From Artemia franciscana (taxonomy: Eukaryota > Arthropoda > Branchiopoda > Anostraca > Artemiidae), in the NCBI RefSeq assembly GCF_032884065.1, contig NC_088868.1, forward strand, positions 39,300,867 to 39,364,866: DNA of 64,000 nucleotides, given 5' to 3'. Position 1 is the first letter of the stretch. Each line of letters opens with the position of its first letter. Below the pieces are notes generated by a model. The model saw only the letters and a list, made by a program, of their open reading frames with translations. It was not told the origin of the DNA and ran no database searches. A program made the translations under genes and the position numbers. Positions 47,846 to 58,559 of the stretch are shown here, in pieces.

Positions 47846-48115
47846 TAACACCTGGACAGCTTATCATTTGAGAGATAACAGAATATTTGCTTCTTATGAG
47901 CAAAAGAAATATTTCGGTCATTCTATCTATTTTTTTTTTCTATTTTATACAATGATTTAAAAGCGGGGGGGGTTCCTCTCCTAATTCCTGTACGAGGAGT
48001 ACAGGAATTATTAAATTACATCGACCATGGATTGTAGAAAAACGTACAGAATTAATATGAAAAAAAATAAACCTGTACAAAAGAGTCTTTAAAAACGGGG
48101 GGATTGCCTCTCCTA
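47846..48115 (+). repeat. Family C repeat, copy 1
   Basis: The segment from 'aacacctggacagc' through 'aatgatttaaaagcggg' to 'cctgtacaaaagagtc' is repeated at 48,655-48,903 with small differences, and its last part matches the inverted arms at 48,885-49,360. It contains a short hairpin, 'ctgtacgaggagtacag'. Confidence 0.75.
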
Positions 48116-48654
48116 ATAGTCTTCTTATAGTCCTAATAGTCTAATAGTCCCATGTTAATTTTTGAAATTCTTAAAAGTTACGAATATCAACATTCAAGTA
48201 CATCAAAATAATCAGCTCGGCACGGCGAGAATGACTGCAAGCATCATAAAAATCCAGCTCCATTCCAGAAATGCACGAGTTGACTGGAGCTGTAAGATAC
48301 ATGTCCAAAAGAACTGACTTTTGACCCTGTTGGGGACTTTGCAACTGGGGCAATCCTCAGCGATGTCCGAAATAAGTGTGATATAAATGTGCTTTAAGTA
48401 TATATTTTATAGCCTTTAAGTGCTCATTGCCAATTTTTAGGTGAATTTTCAAATGTTTTGAAGAAGTTTAAGTCTTTCTCGATTTAATGAAACGTGGATA
48501 TTTACTTATTTTATATAAATAGTTGCTAAATAAGATAAATAATATATAATTTACTATAATTACCTAAAGATGTTTCCTATATGAGAAGGCATTTTTAGAA
48601 TAAATTCTTTATTATAGGCTTTTGGACGTAGCGATCAAAATAAAAGTGTATAAT

Positions 48655-48903
48655 TTTGTTAACACCTGGACTGCTTATCATTTGAGAGATAACAGAATAT
48701 TAGCTTCTTATGAGCAAAAGAAACATTTCGGTCATTCTATCTATTTTTTTTTCTATTTTATACAATGATTTAAAAGCGGGTGGGTTGGGGGGCGGCAGCA
48801 ACCCAACTTCCTCTCCTAATTCCTCTACGAGGTGTACAGGAATTATTAAATTACATCCACCATGGATTGTAGAAAAACGTACAAAAATAATATGAAAAAA
48901 ACT
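48655..48903 (+). repeat. Family C repeat, copy 2
   Basis: Near-identical to 47,846-48,050, it runs directly into the left arm of the inverted repeat. Open frames on both strands (48,700-48,939) recur with the repeat and are not gene-like. Confidence 0.75.
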
Positions 48904-49360
48904 TCGTTTTTTTAAAGAGTTAAAGAGGCTGCGTCCCAAAGTCGAACCTTAAAACGTACAGGAATTAGAAGAGGCAGTTGGGGGGCTGCCGCCCCCCAAA
49001 CCCCCCGCTTTTAAAGACCCCTTTGTACAGTTTTTTTTTGTGGGGGGACTTCATTGTTACTAATTACTAGTTTCGGCGCAATGGTTCTCCTGTCCTCTTG
49101 TGTTTAGCATTTTTCGAAGTTATTCCATTATTCATTCATTTCAATTTTTCGTTAATTAAAAGAGGGCCTTTCCGAAGTAAAGAGCGGGGGGTTAGCAAAA
49201 AAAAACAAAAAACCTGTACAAAAGAGTCTTTAAAAGCAGGGGGTTTGGGGGGCGGCAGCCCCCCAACTGCCTCTTCTAATTCCTGTACGTTTTAAGGTTC
49301 GACTTTGGGACGCAGCCTCTTTAACTCTTTAAGAAAACGAAGTTTTTTTCATATTATAAC
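48885..49360. repeat. Inverted-repeat element with G-rich hairpins
   Basis: The left arm (about 48,885-49,035) and right arm (about 49,205-49,360) are inverted copies about 150 bp long, separated by ~170 bp. Each arm reads from 'atgaaaaaaacttcg' through 'gaggctgcgtcccaaagtcg' and 'acgtacaggaattagaagag' to a small hairpin of six G's and six C's, then 'cttttgtacag'. Arms are nearly identical. It looks like a foldback or MITE-type element; no transposase is present. Confidence 0.85.
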
Positions 49361-49916
49361 TGAATAGGACGGTTTTGCGGGTGGGGGAGGTTTCATATCA
49401 GAAATAGTTTGCACGACTGACCTTGCTTTATGGTGCTCAGCGAAGCTTTTAACAAAGTCTATTTGAATATTTCGGCCCTATATCTAAGGGCTGTCTTCAG
49501 CAAAGAAAATAATAAACAATAAAACACTTACAATAAAAGTTTTTGGTTAAAAAACAATTTTTTTTTAGATAGCCATCATTACTTCTTAACGAAAAGTTCA
49601 GCCAATACTGTGTAATAAAAGCTAACATTTTACAAGCTAAAAAGGTTCATTCATTGAACTAACTGTATTTATTAAAAAATGGAATAAGTTCTTATTGCGA
49701 TATTTTCCTTCTCTGCAATTAATATTGTAGTTCTTTTGGGATTGGACTTGGGCTCTTAGACGAGTAACTGGGGTTTTATCCTTACCGGAATTGAGAAGAT
49801 TCATTTGCTCAAATTACTTGTGAATACAAAACGTAAATTGTTTTTTAAACAAACTTTTTTCAGTTTTGAAGTAATTTTTCGGAATATAAGGTAGGTAAAT
49901 CGCACTTGTGGGATAA

Positions 49917-51586
49917 TTAAATAAAAAAACGAGTTTTTTTTTAAATGGAAGTAAGGAGCGACATTAAAACTTATAATGAAAATAAATTACTCCGAATATG
50001 AAAGGGGCTTTTCCTCCTCAACGCTCTTTACGCTAAGGTTTGACACTCTACTTCTTAAAACAGTAAAAAAAATTAGTGTAAAGAGTGGGTCATTGAGGAG
50101 GAAAAGTCCCTTTCATATACAAAGTAATTTCTGTTCGTTTTAAGTTTTAATGTCACTCCTTAATTTCATTAAAAAAAAAAAACTTGTTTTTTTATTAAAT
50201 TTCTGGACGTTTTCTTAATTAATGCATGTTTTGATCTTGGTTCTTCACACATAAATGATTAAAACGAAATTTGCACATTAATTTTTTTTGGCTAAATGGC
50301 TTTTTCATAGTTTTAATCGGAAGATTTTGAGAAAAAGGGAGAGAGGGAGGAAGTCTAGTTGCCCTCCAATTTTTGATTACTGAAAAAGACAACTAGAACT
50401 TTAAATTTCTTACGAAAATTTTCATTAGTAAAATATATATGTAATCTACGAATTAACTTACGTAACAAACTTCTACATTCCTATGTTTTTATTGAGTATA
50501 TGAGGGATTTGGCCCCTAGTCGCTACCTCATTCTTTACACTAAAGCTTAAATCCTGTCCCAATTCCTTAAGAATGGCCCTTGAATCACAAAGAACGTAGA
50601 ACAAATAGTTGAAATTACTAAAGATAGTTTGCGTAAAAAGCGAGGTATTACAAGGAGGTAAGCCCCTCATATGCGCAATAATTTCTATTCTTAAGCTGTA
50701 ATGCTGCTCCTCACTTTCAGTAGGAAAAACGTCTCATTTTTTTCATTGTTTTTTTTTAAATAATGCTTAAAAATCCTGTGCCCTCTTCATTGAAAGTTTC
50801 TTCCCCCATGAGAAGTTTTTCCATGGAAAGATCCTCCCACGTAACCCCCCACCTCGACTCTCCCTCCCAAACCAAAATATCCTCCTGAAAACGTCTGTAC
50901 ACTTCCCAGTAACCATTACTATATGTAAACACAGATCAAAGTTTGTAACTTGCAGCCCCTCCCAAGGGGACTGCGGGGGAGTAAGTCGTTCCCAAAGACA
51001 TACTTATTAGGTTTTCCGACTATGGTGAATAAAACGGTTATCTCAGAATTTTGATCAAGTGACTTTGGGGAAAAATGAGCGTGGGAGGGGGGCTAGTTGT
51101 CCTCCAGTTTTTGGTCGCTTAAAAATAGCACTATAACTTTAATTTCTGTTGAAATGAGCCCTCTCGCGAAATTCTAGGGCCACTGGGTCGAAACGATCAC
51201 CCCTGGGGAAAAAAACAAAACAACAAATAAACACGCATCCGTGATTTGTCTTCAGGCAAAAAATGCAAAATTCCACTTTTTTTAGATAGGAGCTTAAAAT
51301 TTCTAAACAAGGTTCTCTGATACGCTAAATCTAATGGTTTTATTTTCGTTAAGATTGTATGACTTTGGGGGGTGTTTTTTTTCCTATTTTCTAAAATGAG
51401 GCCAATTTTCTCAGGCTTGTAAATTTTGATAGGTAAGACTATTCTTGATTAAAGTTATATCTTTAAGATGAGCATTAATGTTTTTTTTAATGTAATTATT
51501 GGCATCAAATTTTCCATTTTTTAGAGTTTTGGTTACTATTGAGCCGGACCGCTCCTTACTACAGCTCGTTACTACGAACTGTATGA
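49917..51586 (+). mobile_element. Family A element inserted in the Penelope-like element
   Basis: This is a 1,670-bp copy with palindromic head (about 49,925-50,190), body, and a terminal hairpin (about 51,561-51,582) followed by ATGA. Removing it and joining A(49,916) to T(51,587) gives a sequence that aligns without any gap to the homologous, uninterrupted stretch at 54,750-54,815 (reverse complement). The insertion therefore caused neither a duplication nor a deletion of target bases. Its ends are thereby fixed to within one base. Confidence 0.92.
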
Positions 51587-51633
51587 TTCGAGTCGTTTTC
51601 TGGTGTGGGATTTAAGGCTTTAGAAGAATGCTT

Positions 51634-52182
51634 CTACAATCTTTGAGGAATAACAGTATTTATGAAAGAAATTGGGTATCCGTTGCCAAAAAGTATGTCA
51701 GTAATAAAATTTAATTCTTTTTTAATATACGTTTCTGAACAGATATGAAGTACTCTATCCACAAGAGATATTACAACACCTCTTTTAACCTGTGGAGGAT
51801 GGTTAGATTTGAAGTGAAGGTATCTATTATTGTGCGTAGGCTTTCTATCAACCGTAAAATCAAGTTTGATCACACTGGGTATTATCAATACATCTAAAAA
51901 GGGTATTTTCCCATCTGTTTCGGTCTCTAGAATAAATTGCAGGTTTCTATCGTAAGTATTTAAATGTTCTAGAAAACCTTTAAGTTCACTTTCGCCATAA
52001 TTCCAAATTGAAATTACATCGTCCATGAAATGTCCCCAAAACACATGATTAAGAAAATGCGAATCCTGGGCCCAATTTTCAAGATTTTCGACGAAAATAT
52101 TTGTGAGTAGGCCTGATAGAGGTGCTCCCATAAGAAGGCTCCTTACCTGTTTGTAATATGAATCTCGAAACTGGAAGTGCAT
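51634..52182 (-). pseudogene. Penelope-like reverse transcriptase segment
   Basis: An open frame of 182 codons covers the RT core: LLMGAPLSGLLTNIFVENLE, the catalytic box as FMDDVISIW, GKIPFLDVLI and HNNRYLHFKSNHPPQVKRGV. The last two are typical of Penelope-like elements, not LINEs. In many relatives the catalytic box begins with Y; here it is F. The frame is open at its 5' side only by truncation: upstream coding (52,200-52,800) is full of stops. These enzymes are related to telomerase RT. Confidence 0.8.
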
Positions 52183-52927
52183 GGAATATTTGTTACATAT
52201 TTAGCAAAATGCATGAGAACATCAATATCTAGACCTACCGCTGACTCTTCGATTAGATGATAATTGCTTTCCAGTTTATTTTGTAATAATTGATCAGATT
52301 TTGAAACATAAAGACTAGTATAGATGAAAACTATTTCAAAGCTTCTTAATATGCAATTTTCAGAAACGTCTATCTATTTCAACTTTTGTACAAGATCAAC
52401 TGAATTTCTTACATAAAATTTTTGGGAGTGAAACAATACTTTTAATGCTGCGCACAACCATTTTCCAATGTTTGAGACAGGTGATTTTGTACTAGCTACA
52501 AAAAGTCTTGGAGGAATTTCTTGTCTGTGCAATTTTGGTAATCCATAAAACTTTGAGCAAAAACACCTTGGGGGAGAAATTTATTGTAGAGTGATTCTGT
52601 AGAGTGAAACTGTGGAGTGATTCTGCCATTTTCTTTCAAAGTTTTTAATTCTATTAAAACTTTTTGAGCAAATTGATCAGTCTGGTCATGGGTTGATTTA
52701 ACATAAGTGTTTGTATCATTTAATGTGACTGAATTTTACAATCATAATCTGTTTTATGCATAATTACGAAGGAGTTGCTTTTATCGGCCATAGTGATTAT
52801 TACTGAGGAATCACTACGGAGTTTGTTCCGAACTTATGTGTCATATGATTTTTCCATTGCGTTACTGGGAGAATTAGGAAGCTTTAATGAAGTGTTGTAA
52901 AGAGTGTTACTACAAACAAGATCTAAC

Positions 52928-53725
52928 TTAGATCTTGTTAATCAAACAAGATGTAACTGTATCCGGGTTTGAAACAAGAGCACAATATTTGTGAAGAGAG
53001 GATTCTAAAGATGCTACCAAGTCGGCAACTGGAACCTGTTTTGGTAAAAACAAAAATTTTGGCCCCTGTTCTAGGACTTTTTCTTCAACATAGCTAAGCT
53101 TTTTAGATGGAATATTTACAATTGCAGGTCTAGAACTTATCTTAGGATTGTAAACTGGATTGGCCATTTGAGACTCATATGTCAACCTTGTAAACGTATT
53201 AGTGAGTCTCTCTTTTGACACACGGAAATCATGATGTCACATGATTTCACAAATTTCACAATCACAAATTTTTTTCCATCCTAATAATCTGGAAAAAATC
53301 ATCAGATGACAAACTCTGGGACAGAAAATTTTCGAGTGATTTTTTTTCTGAGGAAATTACATTTCTTCTGTAGTTTTTGTCCTTAATAATATAATTATTA
53401 AAACATTTCTTCTGTAGTTTCTGTAATATAATATGTAGTTTTTGATTCAACGTTTTTAGCTGTAATTTATGTATGAACTGTGACTCTCGTAAAGTGTTTA
53501 AGTGAAATTTACGCCTTAAGGATTTTAGAATAATTTTATTTCTTCTGCAAGATTCCAGAAACGTTTGTTGATTAATAATGTTCGCGTGTTTTTCCCTAAA
53601 CTAATAAAATGAAAAATATCTTTGGTCAAATCCTCTCCATAAGCGTGACGTAAATAATGACGAACACCACACTGCCTTTCCATAATACAACTACAGAAGA
53701 GAGAATAATGAGGACTTTTTCCCAA
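52928..53725 (-). pseudogene. Decayed N-terminal region of the Penelope-like element
   Basis: Three frames in succession (53,525-53,725, 53,262-53,450 and 52,928-53,221) give basic, helix-like protein. The last contains NPVYNPKISSRPAIVNIPSK and SYVEEKVLEQGPKFLFLPKQ, which resemble the segment preceding the RT in Penelope-like proteins. Stops and shifts separate them. A matching start segment ('tctcttctgtag', 'atggaaagggagtgtgg') occurs in + sense at 55,660-55,720. Confidence 0.6.
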
Positions 53726-53750
53726 GACAGTGAACCAACATAACCTATTT

Positions 53751-54130
53751 GAATATTTCAGCCCTATATCTAAGGGCTGTCTTCAGCAAAAAAAAATAAT
53801 AAACACTAAAAAACTTACAATACAAGTTTTCGGTTAAAAATCCATTCTTCTTTTAAGATTTCCTTGGCATCAATACTTCTTAACGAAAAGTTCAGCCAAG
53901 ACTGTGTGATAAAAGATTACATTTAAAAGCTAAAAAGGTTCATTTATTGAACTAACTGTATTTACTAAAAATTGGAATAGTTCCTAATTGCGATACTTGC
54001 GATATTGCGATATTTTATAAGCTAAAAAGGTTCATTCATTGAACTAACTGCATTTATCAAAAATTGGAATAATTTCTTATTGCAAAATTGCCTTCTCTGC
54101 AGCTAATCTTGTAGTTCTTTTGGATTGGGC
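53751..54130 (-). repeat. Penelope-like terminal repeat with an internal duplication
   Basis: It matches 49,465-49,790 directly and 55,330-55,623 inverted. A block of about 70 bp containing 'aagctaaaaaggttcatt' and 'gaactaactg' is present twice (about 53,930 and 54,015). It includes the C-terminal codons of the element's protein on the - strand. Confidence 0.8.
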
Positions 54131-54298
54131 TTGTTTTTATTCGTTTCTATTTTTGTTTAATTTTGAATTAGACTATTTTCTGTAATTAAATTTGTGTACA
54201 TAGGGTTGAGTGTGTATTCACCCAAGTCTCTATCTAGGGACGTAATATTATTTATTTTCGTTTGATTTCGATTGCCTCGCAGACTGTTTGTTTGATTC

Positions 54299-54321
54299 CT
54301 AGGTCATTACTAATGACCTAG
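54299..54321. other. Perfect 23-bp palindrome between inverted Penelope-like copies
   Basis: CTAGGTCATT and its exact inverse are separated by ACT. It sits at the junction where the - sense endonuclease remnant ends and, shortly after, the + sense RT remnant begins. Confidence 0.9.
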
Positions 54322-54334
54322 CACTGAATACTAA

Positions 54335-55735
54335 TAGTTCATGGACGATGCAATTTCCGTTTGGAATTATGGCGAACTTAAAGGTTTTCTAGAACATATA
54401 AAAACTTACAATAGAAACATGCCATTTACTCTAGAGACCGAAACAGATGAAAAAATACCTTTTTTTTAGATGTGTCGATAATACGCAATGTGAATGAGTT
54501 TGATTTTAAGGTTTACAGAAAACCTACGCATAATAATAGATACCTTCACTTCAAATCTAATCATCCTCCACAGGTTAAAAGAGGTGTGGTAATATCTCAT
54601 GTGGATAGAGCACTTAATATCTGTTTAGAGCCGTATATTAAAAAAGAATGAAATTTTATCACAGACCTACTTTTTGGCATCGGGTACCCAATTTCTCTCA
54701 TAAATACTTTTATTGCTCAAAAAGTAAAGAAGCATTCTTCAAAAGCCTTAAATCTCACACCAGAAAACGATTCGAGTAATCTCAAAAGCATGATTTACCT
54801 ACCTTATATTCCGAAAATTACTTCAAAACTGAAAAAAGTCTGTTTTAAAAAAAATTTACGTGTTTCACAAGTAATTTAAGTATAATAAATTTTCTCGATA
54901 TGGATCTTCTGTATGGATAAAACCCCAGTTATTCGTCTAAGAGGGGTGTATCAAATACCATGTAGTCGTGGAAATTATTAGATTGGTCAAACCCACCAAA
55001 ATTTAGGAATAAGTTTACAGCAACACAAAGAAAGTATTGAAAAAGCATTAAAATCTAAAAATAATTCCATATCTTTTTATTCAGCTTTAAGCAATCATAT
55101 TTTTGAAAATCCAAATCATCATGTTGTATTTAACGAAACAATTATAATTAGCAATGACCAAGGAATTAAACATACTGTCCACGAGGCAATCGAAATCAAA
55201 CGAAACTTAAATAATAATACATCCCTAAATAGAGACTTGGGTGAATACACACTCGACCCTATGCACATAAAATTAATTACGAAAAATAATCCAATTCAAA
55301 ATAAAACAAAAATAGAAACGAATAAAAACAAGCCCAATCCCAAAAGAATTACAAGATTAGCTGCAGAGAAGGCAAATATCGCAATTAGGAACTATTCCAA
55401 TTTTTTGTAAATACAGTTAGTTCAATAAATGAACCTATTTAGCTTGTAAAATGTTGGATTTTATCACACAGTCTTGGCTGAACTTTTCGTTAAGAAGTAA
55501 CGATGCTAAGGCTATCTTAAAAAAAAGAATGGATTTTAAACCGAAAACTTTTATTGTAAGTGTTTTATTGTTCATTATTTTCTTTGCTGAAGACAGCCCT
55601 TAGATATAGGGCTGAAATATTCAAATAGGTTTTTTTGCTTCACTGTTTTGGGAAAAAAGTCCTCATTATTCTCTCTTCTGTAGTGGTATTATGGAAAGGG
55701 AGTGTGGTCTTAGTCATTATTTCTCTCAGTTAGCA
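54335..55735 (+). mobile_element. Penelope-like element, + strand copy, 5'-truncated
   Basis: It begins inside the RT ('catggacgatgcaatttc', corresponding to the catalytic box) and continues through the decayed C-terminal half of the RT (54,340-54,900), the GIY-YIG region (54,930-55,410) and the terminal repeat (55,330-55,623). It then runs into a short piece of the N-terminal start (55,640-55,730), as expected of tandemly arranged or circularly permuted Penelope copies. It is the uninterrupted homologue used to define the family A insertion site. Confidence 0.78.
54930..55410 (+). pseudogene. GIY-YIG endonuclease domain of the Penelope-like element
   Basis: The frame reads GVYQIPCSRGNY then a TAG, then IGQTHQNLGISLQQHKESIE, matching the GIY-YIG layout (G-x-Y ... 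Y-I-G-Q-T ... R-x-x-E-H) with the first tyrosine pair partly lost to the stop and R/E positions altered. A helical tail ends in NPKRITRLAAEKANIAIRNY and TAA at about 55,410. Penelope-like elements use such a nuclease to open target DNA. The in-frame TAG within the active site argues against activity. Confidence 0.75.
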
Positions 55736-57400
55736 AGTTCCACTGAATTAAATGAACCTCTTGGATTTTTTAACACTTAAGGCCCCCTCCCTATCGCCCT
55801 GATTAAGCTCAATTCTAATCCAAATAGTTCAATTTTAATCTGAATCCGACCGGTGGTTCTTCCACTATACTTGATTGCACGGAAGGACGGACGGACAGAC
55901 GAATTTCAAAAACCTATCTTAATAGATTTTCTCCACCATCCAAATAGGTGATGTGCCTGGATGGGGACATACTATTCTTTCTTCCTTTGGGATCCAGTGA
56001 GCCAGCGTGGCACCCAAGGCGTTGCATAATCAGTTTCCATTAGACTGTTTGCCTATCCATCTGTCTGTGCAATCGAGAATAGGGGAATAACCGTTGGCCG
56101 GATTTGGATGACAATTGAATCATAGGTCCCAGAACCATGAAATATATTAAATTCACAGATGAAGACCCTAGCCCAAATAGAACAAGAAGGAGGAGACTTT
56201 ACCTGATAAAGAAAAGTTTTTGTTTAATTAAGAGTAACTTTCGAATGGAGTGATGTATCTGAAAGAATATTGAACAAAAGATGCCTATGACGATGACACG
56301 TATGATGTTTTAGGATGAAGACCCTAGCAGAAATAAAACAAGGGGGATTGGGTTTTAATATCTGAAAAAATTTAAGTTTTCTATTTAATTTAGTGTAGTT
56401 TGCGAATGGAGCAACGAATCTGAATGAAAGCTAGAAGCTTAAGATCAGGGCTCATATCAAATTCTGGTATCCCGAACCCTACATCTAATAGGGCAAGGCG
56501 AAAAGGTTTAAAGTTTTAAGAAAGTTAAGTATTCCTTTAATTTAGTTGGGCCTATAACTTACAAATGGAGTGACAAATCTGAAGTCAGACTAATCTGAAA
56601 ACCTGAATTCGCCGTAATGAATTTGATAAAATTCTATTGCATTGGATCCAGCTAGAATTCCCCAGACTTGTTTACTGCAGACAGCATTTAGATGGGTAAA
56701 GATTCATAGCTTCAGTAGTCTTACCAATAATATAGTCCTTAGTCCTGAAAATGATGAAATGATAGAAATCTGGTTAAGTTGACAAGATTACAATACCTGG
56801 ACACTAATGTCAGAACATGAGCCCAAATGGACTAAGTTATGCAAAATTTAGCACAAAACAAAGGATATTAGCTTACTGTTGACCAGTGAACTGTGAAATA
56901 ATTTAAATTTTTCTCATTACTTTTAAACAAAATTAAATCAAGTTTTTATTATACTTTAATTTTTTCGTCATAAGCAAATACCTTATTTCAAATCGAAAAA
57001 AAGGACATGGAGCTATATCTGAGTTTACTCTAAATCCAAAGGGGATATTTTCTTGTACATTACCAAAGCAGACGCACAAAAATTTTTCATGTCAAAGGTA
57101 AAGTATTTGAAAAAGATGTGTATTATCAGTATCTTTAAGTAATAAGTATTTAGTAATCTTACTTAAGTGTCAAGTAATAAGTGCATCCTAGAATTTTTAC
57201 TTAAGTACAAGTAAGAGTAATGGGAAATTTTACTTAAGTAGTACGTCAATTAAAATTACTTCACGTAAGTGACAGCACTGCTTCTACTACAACAACCTTC
57301 TTGATGAAAACAACACAATTCATGTCTTTCATATACAGTTTTTTGCTAAGAGTCTTATGTTCCTCTGCTTTTTCTTTTACGAGGTGTACTAACAATTGAC
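55736..57400. other. Spacer without recognised gene
   Basis: There are no coherent frames. Repeated motifs of the type 'gaagaccctagc' and 'gaatggag.gac..atctgaa' at about 56,160-56,590 suggest an old, diverged repeat. I see nothing else. Confidence 0.35.
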
Positions 57401-57990
57401 CTGGTTTTTAAAGATCGGTTGTGATAATAGTATCACCTGTCAACATTGCGACGGTTGCTATTTTTAATAAACCACTATACTTTACGTATCTCATATGAAG
57501 GTTTCTTGAAACGAATTTTGTATTCCTCTGCTTTTCGTTTTGAAAGATATCTTTTGAGATCTGTCGAGTCTTTTCTGTCTTCTTAATAGCCATAATCTCT
57601 TTTCTCTTATTAGTCATACCAAAATGAGACATGTGTTCTTCTTACCCTTTACCAGGAGCCACTTTTTTTGGGGTCTTAGTGAGCTGATTGGTCGGCAAAG
57701 AGAACAAATCAGAAGATTAATTCCCTGTAGCAATTCCTTTTTTGTCAACATTTTCTGATAAACGTATTGGGTTAGTTGGATTTCCTTTATCCTTCATGAC
57801 TTTTTCGACTGGTGCTCATTTATCTTTACTGGGGTCTCCTTTTTATGTAGCTCCAAAAACTTTGGAAGCTTGGTAGGATTTCTTGTTTATTTAGTAGGTT
57901 CTGTCAAGAAGCTAATAAGAAGAGAAATGGGTTCACCATTTCCCTCATCAGGAACAACTTAAAGGGGACCTAAAGTGTCCCATTAGAGCG
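57401..57990 (-). other. Decayed coding-like stretch
   Basis: On the - strand lysine-rich, protein-like pieces alternate between frames (for example TKLPKFLELHKKETPVKINE, LPTNQLTKTPKKVAPGKG and AIKKTEKTRQISKDIF, the last in a 74-codon frame at 57,408-57,632). No motif allows naming. It could be a relic of a retroelement ORF1 or of a host gene; the mixture of frames argues against a working gene. Confidence 0.3.
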
Positions 57991-58037
57991 AGCGAAAGGA
58001 TTTTTTTGATGATGAATGTTTAGCAAGGAAAAAAGAA

Positions 58038-58436
58038 TTGATTCAAATAGTAGAAAAAGTGAAGGCCCTCAAAGAGAGCTCCCTAAAAGTGACAGTAGTT
58101 CTTCAGATGATAGCTATCCGGCGAGATTATAAACAGTTATTGAAACAGAAAAAAAGAGAAGCGGAAATAAGGGATGTAAAACAATTATCGGAGAGTTTTA
58201 AAATGAATGACTTGAAAGTATTTTGGAGGAAAATTCAAGACCCTAAGAAAAGAAAATCTATCCAACAAAAATGCCCAGAACCAGAAACATGGCCTACATA
58301 TTTTGAAATAGGAAACGATACAGCATCTCTTGGAGTGTTAAATTCTATCCCGACGGAGGGAACTTGTTTCCCGCTCCAAGAGCATGACTACAGTTTGCTG
58401 GAGGAAACAAAGGAGGAGGAAATAAAAACATTTTGA
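58038..58436 (+). pseudogene. LINE linker segment upstream of RT
   Basis: Contains IRRDYKQLLKQKKREAEIRD and LKVFWRKIQDPKKRKSI, the 'K-x-x-F-W-x-x-I' region that precedes the RT in many LINEs. It ends in a stop at 58,434-58,436, after which GGTAPGLDGIPIMVYKKF continues in another frame. Confidence 0.7.
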
Positions 58437-58559
58437 AGAATCAGAAAGGGGGCACAGCGCCGGGGCTGGATGGAATCCCTATTATGGTTTATAAGAAGTT
58501 CGCACTGTCATTCGTTCTCATAATGGTCTTCATCTTCAATGGCCCGAAGCATGGAAGAC

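Larger units (their letters stand above)
49465..54298 (-). mobile_element. Penelope-like element, - strand copy, interrupted by family A
   Basis: It is bounded by terminal repeats (49,465-49,790 and 53,751-54,130, same orientation), as in the pseudo-LTRs of Penelope-like elements. Read on the - strand it holds a decayed N-terminal region (53,725-52,928), a reverse transcriptase (52,182-51,634), a family A insertion (49,917-51,586) and a C-terminal remnant in the left repeat. Compared with the + strand copy, the GIY-YIG endonuclease segment is missing from the left end. Part of it persists in - sense at 54,130-54,298. Confidence 0.8.

Noticed and set aside
48171-48353. 60-codon - strand frame with MELDFYDACSHSRRAELI
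   Set aside because: Protein-like in part, but no acceptor/donor pair, and it lies between family C repeat copies; left uncalled.
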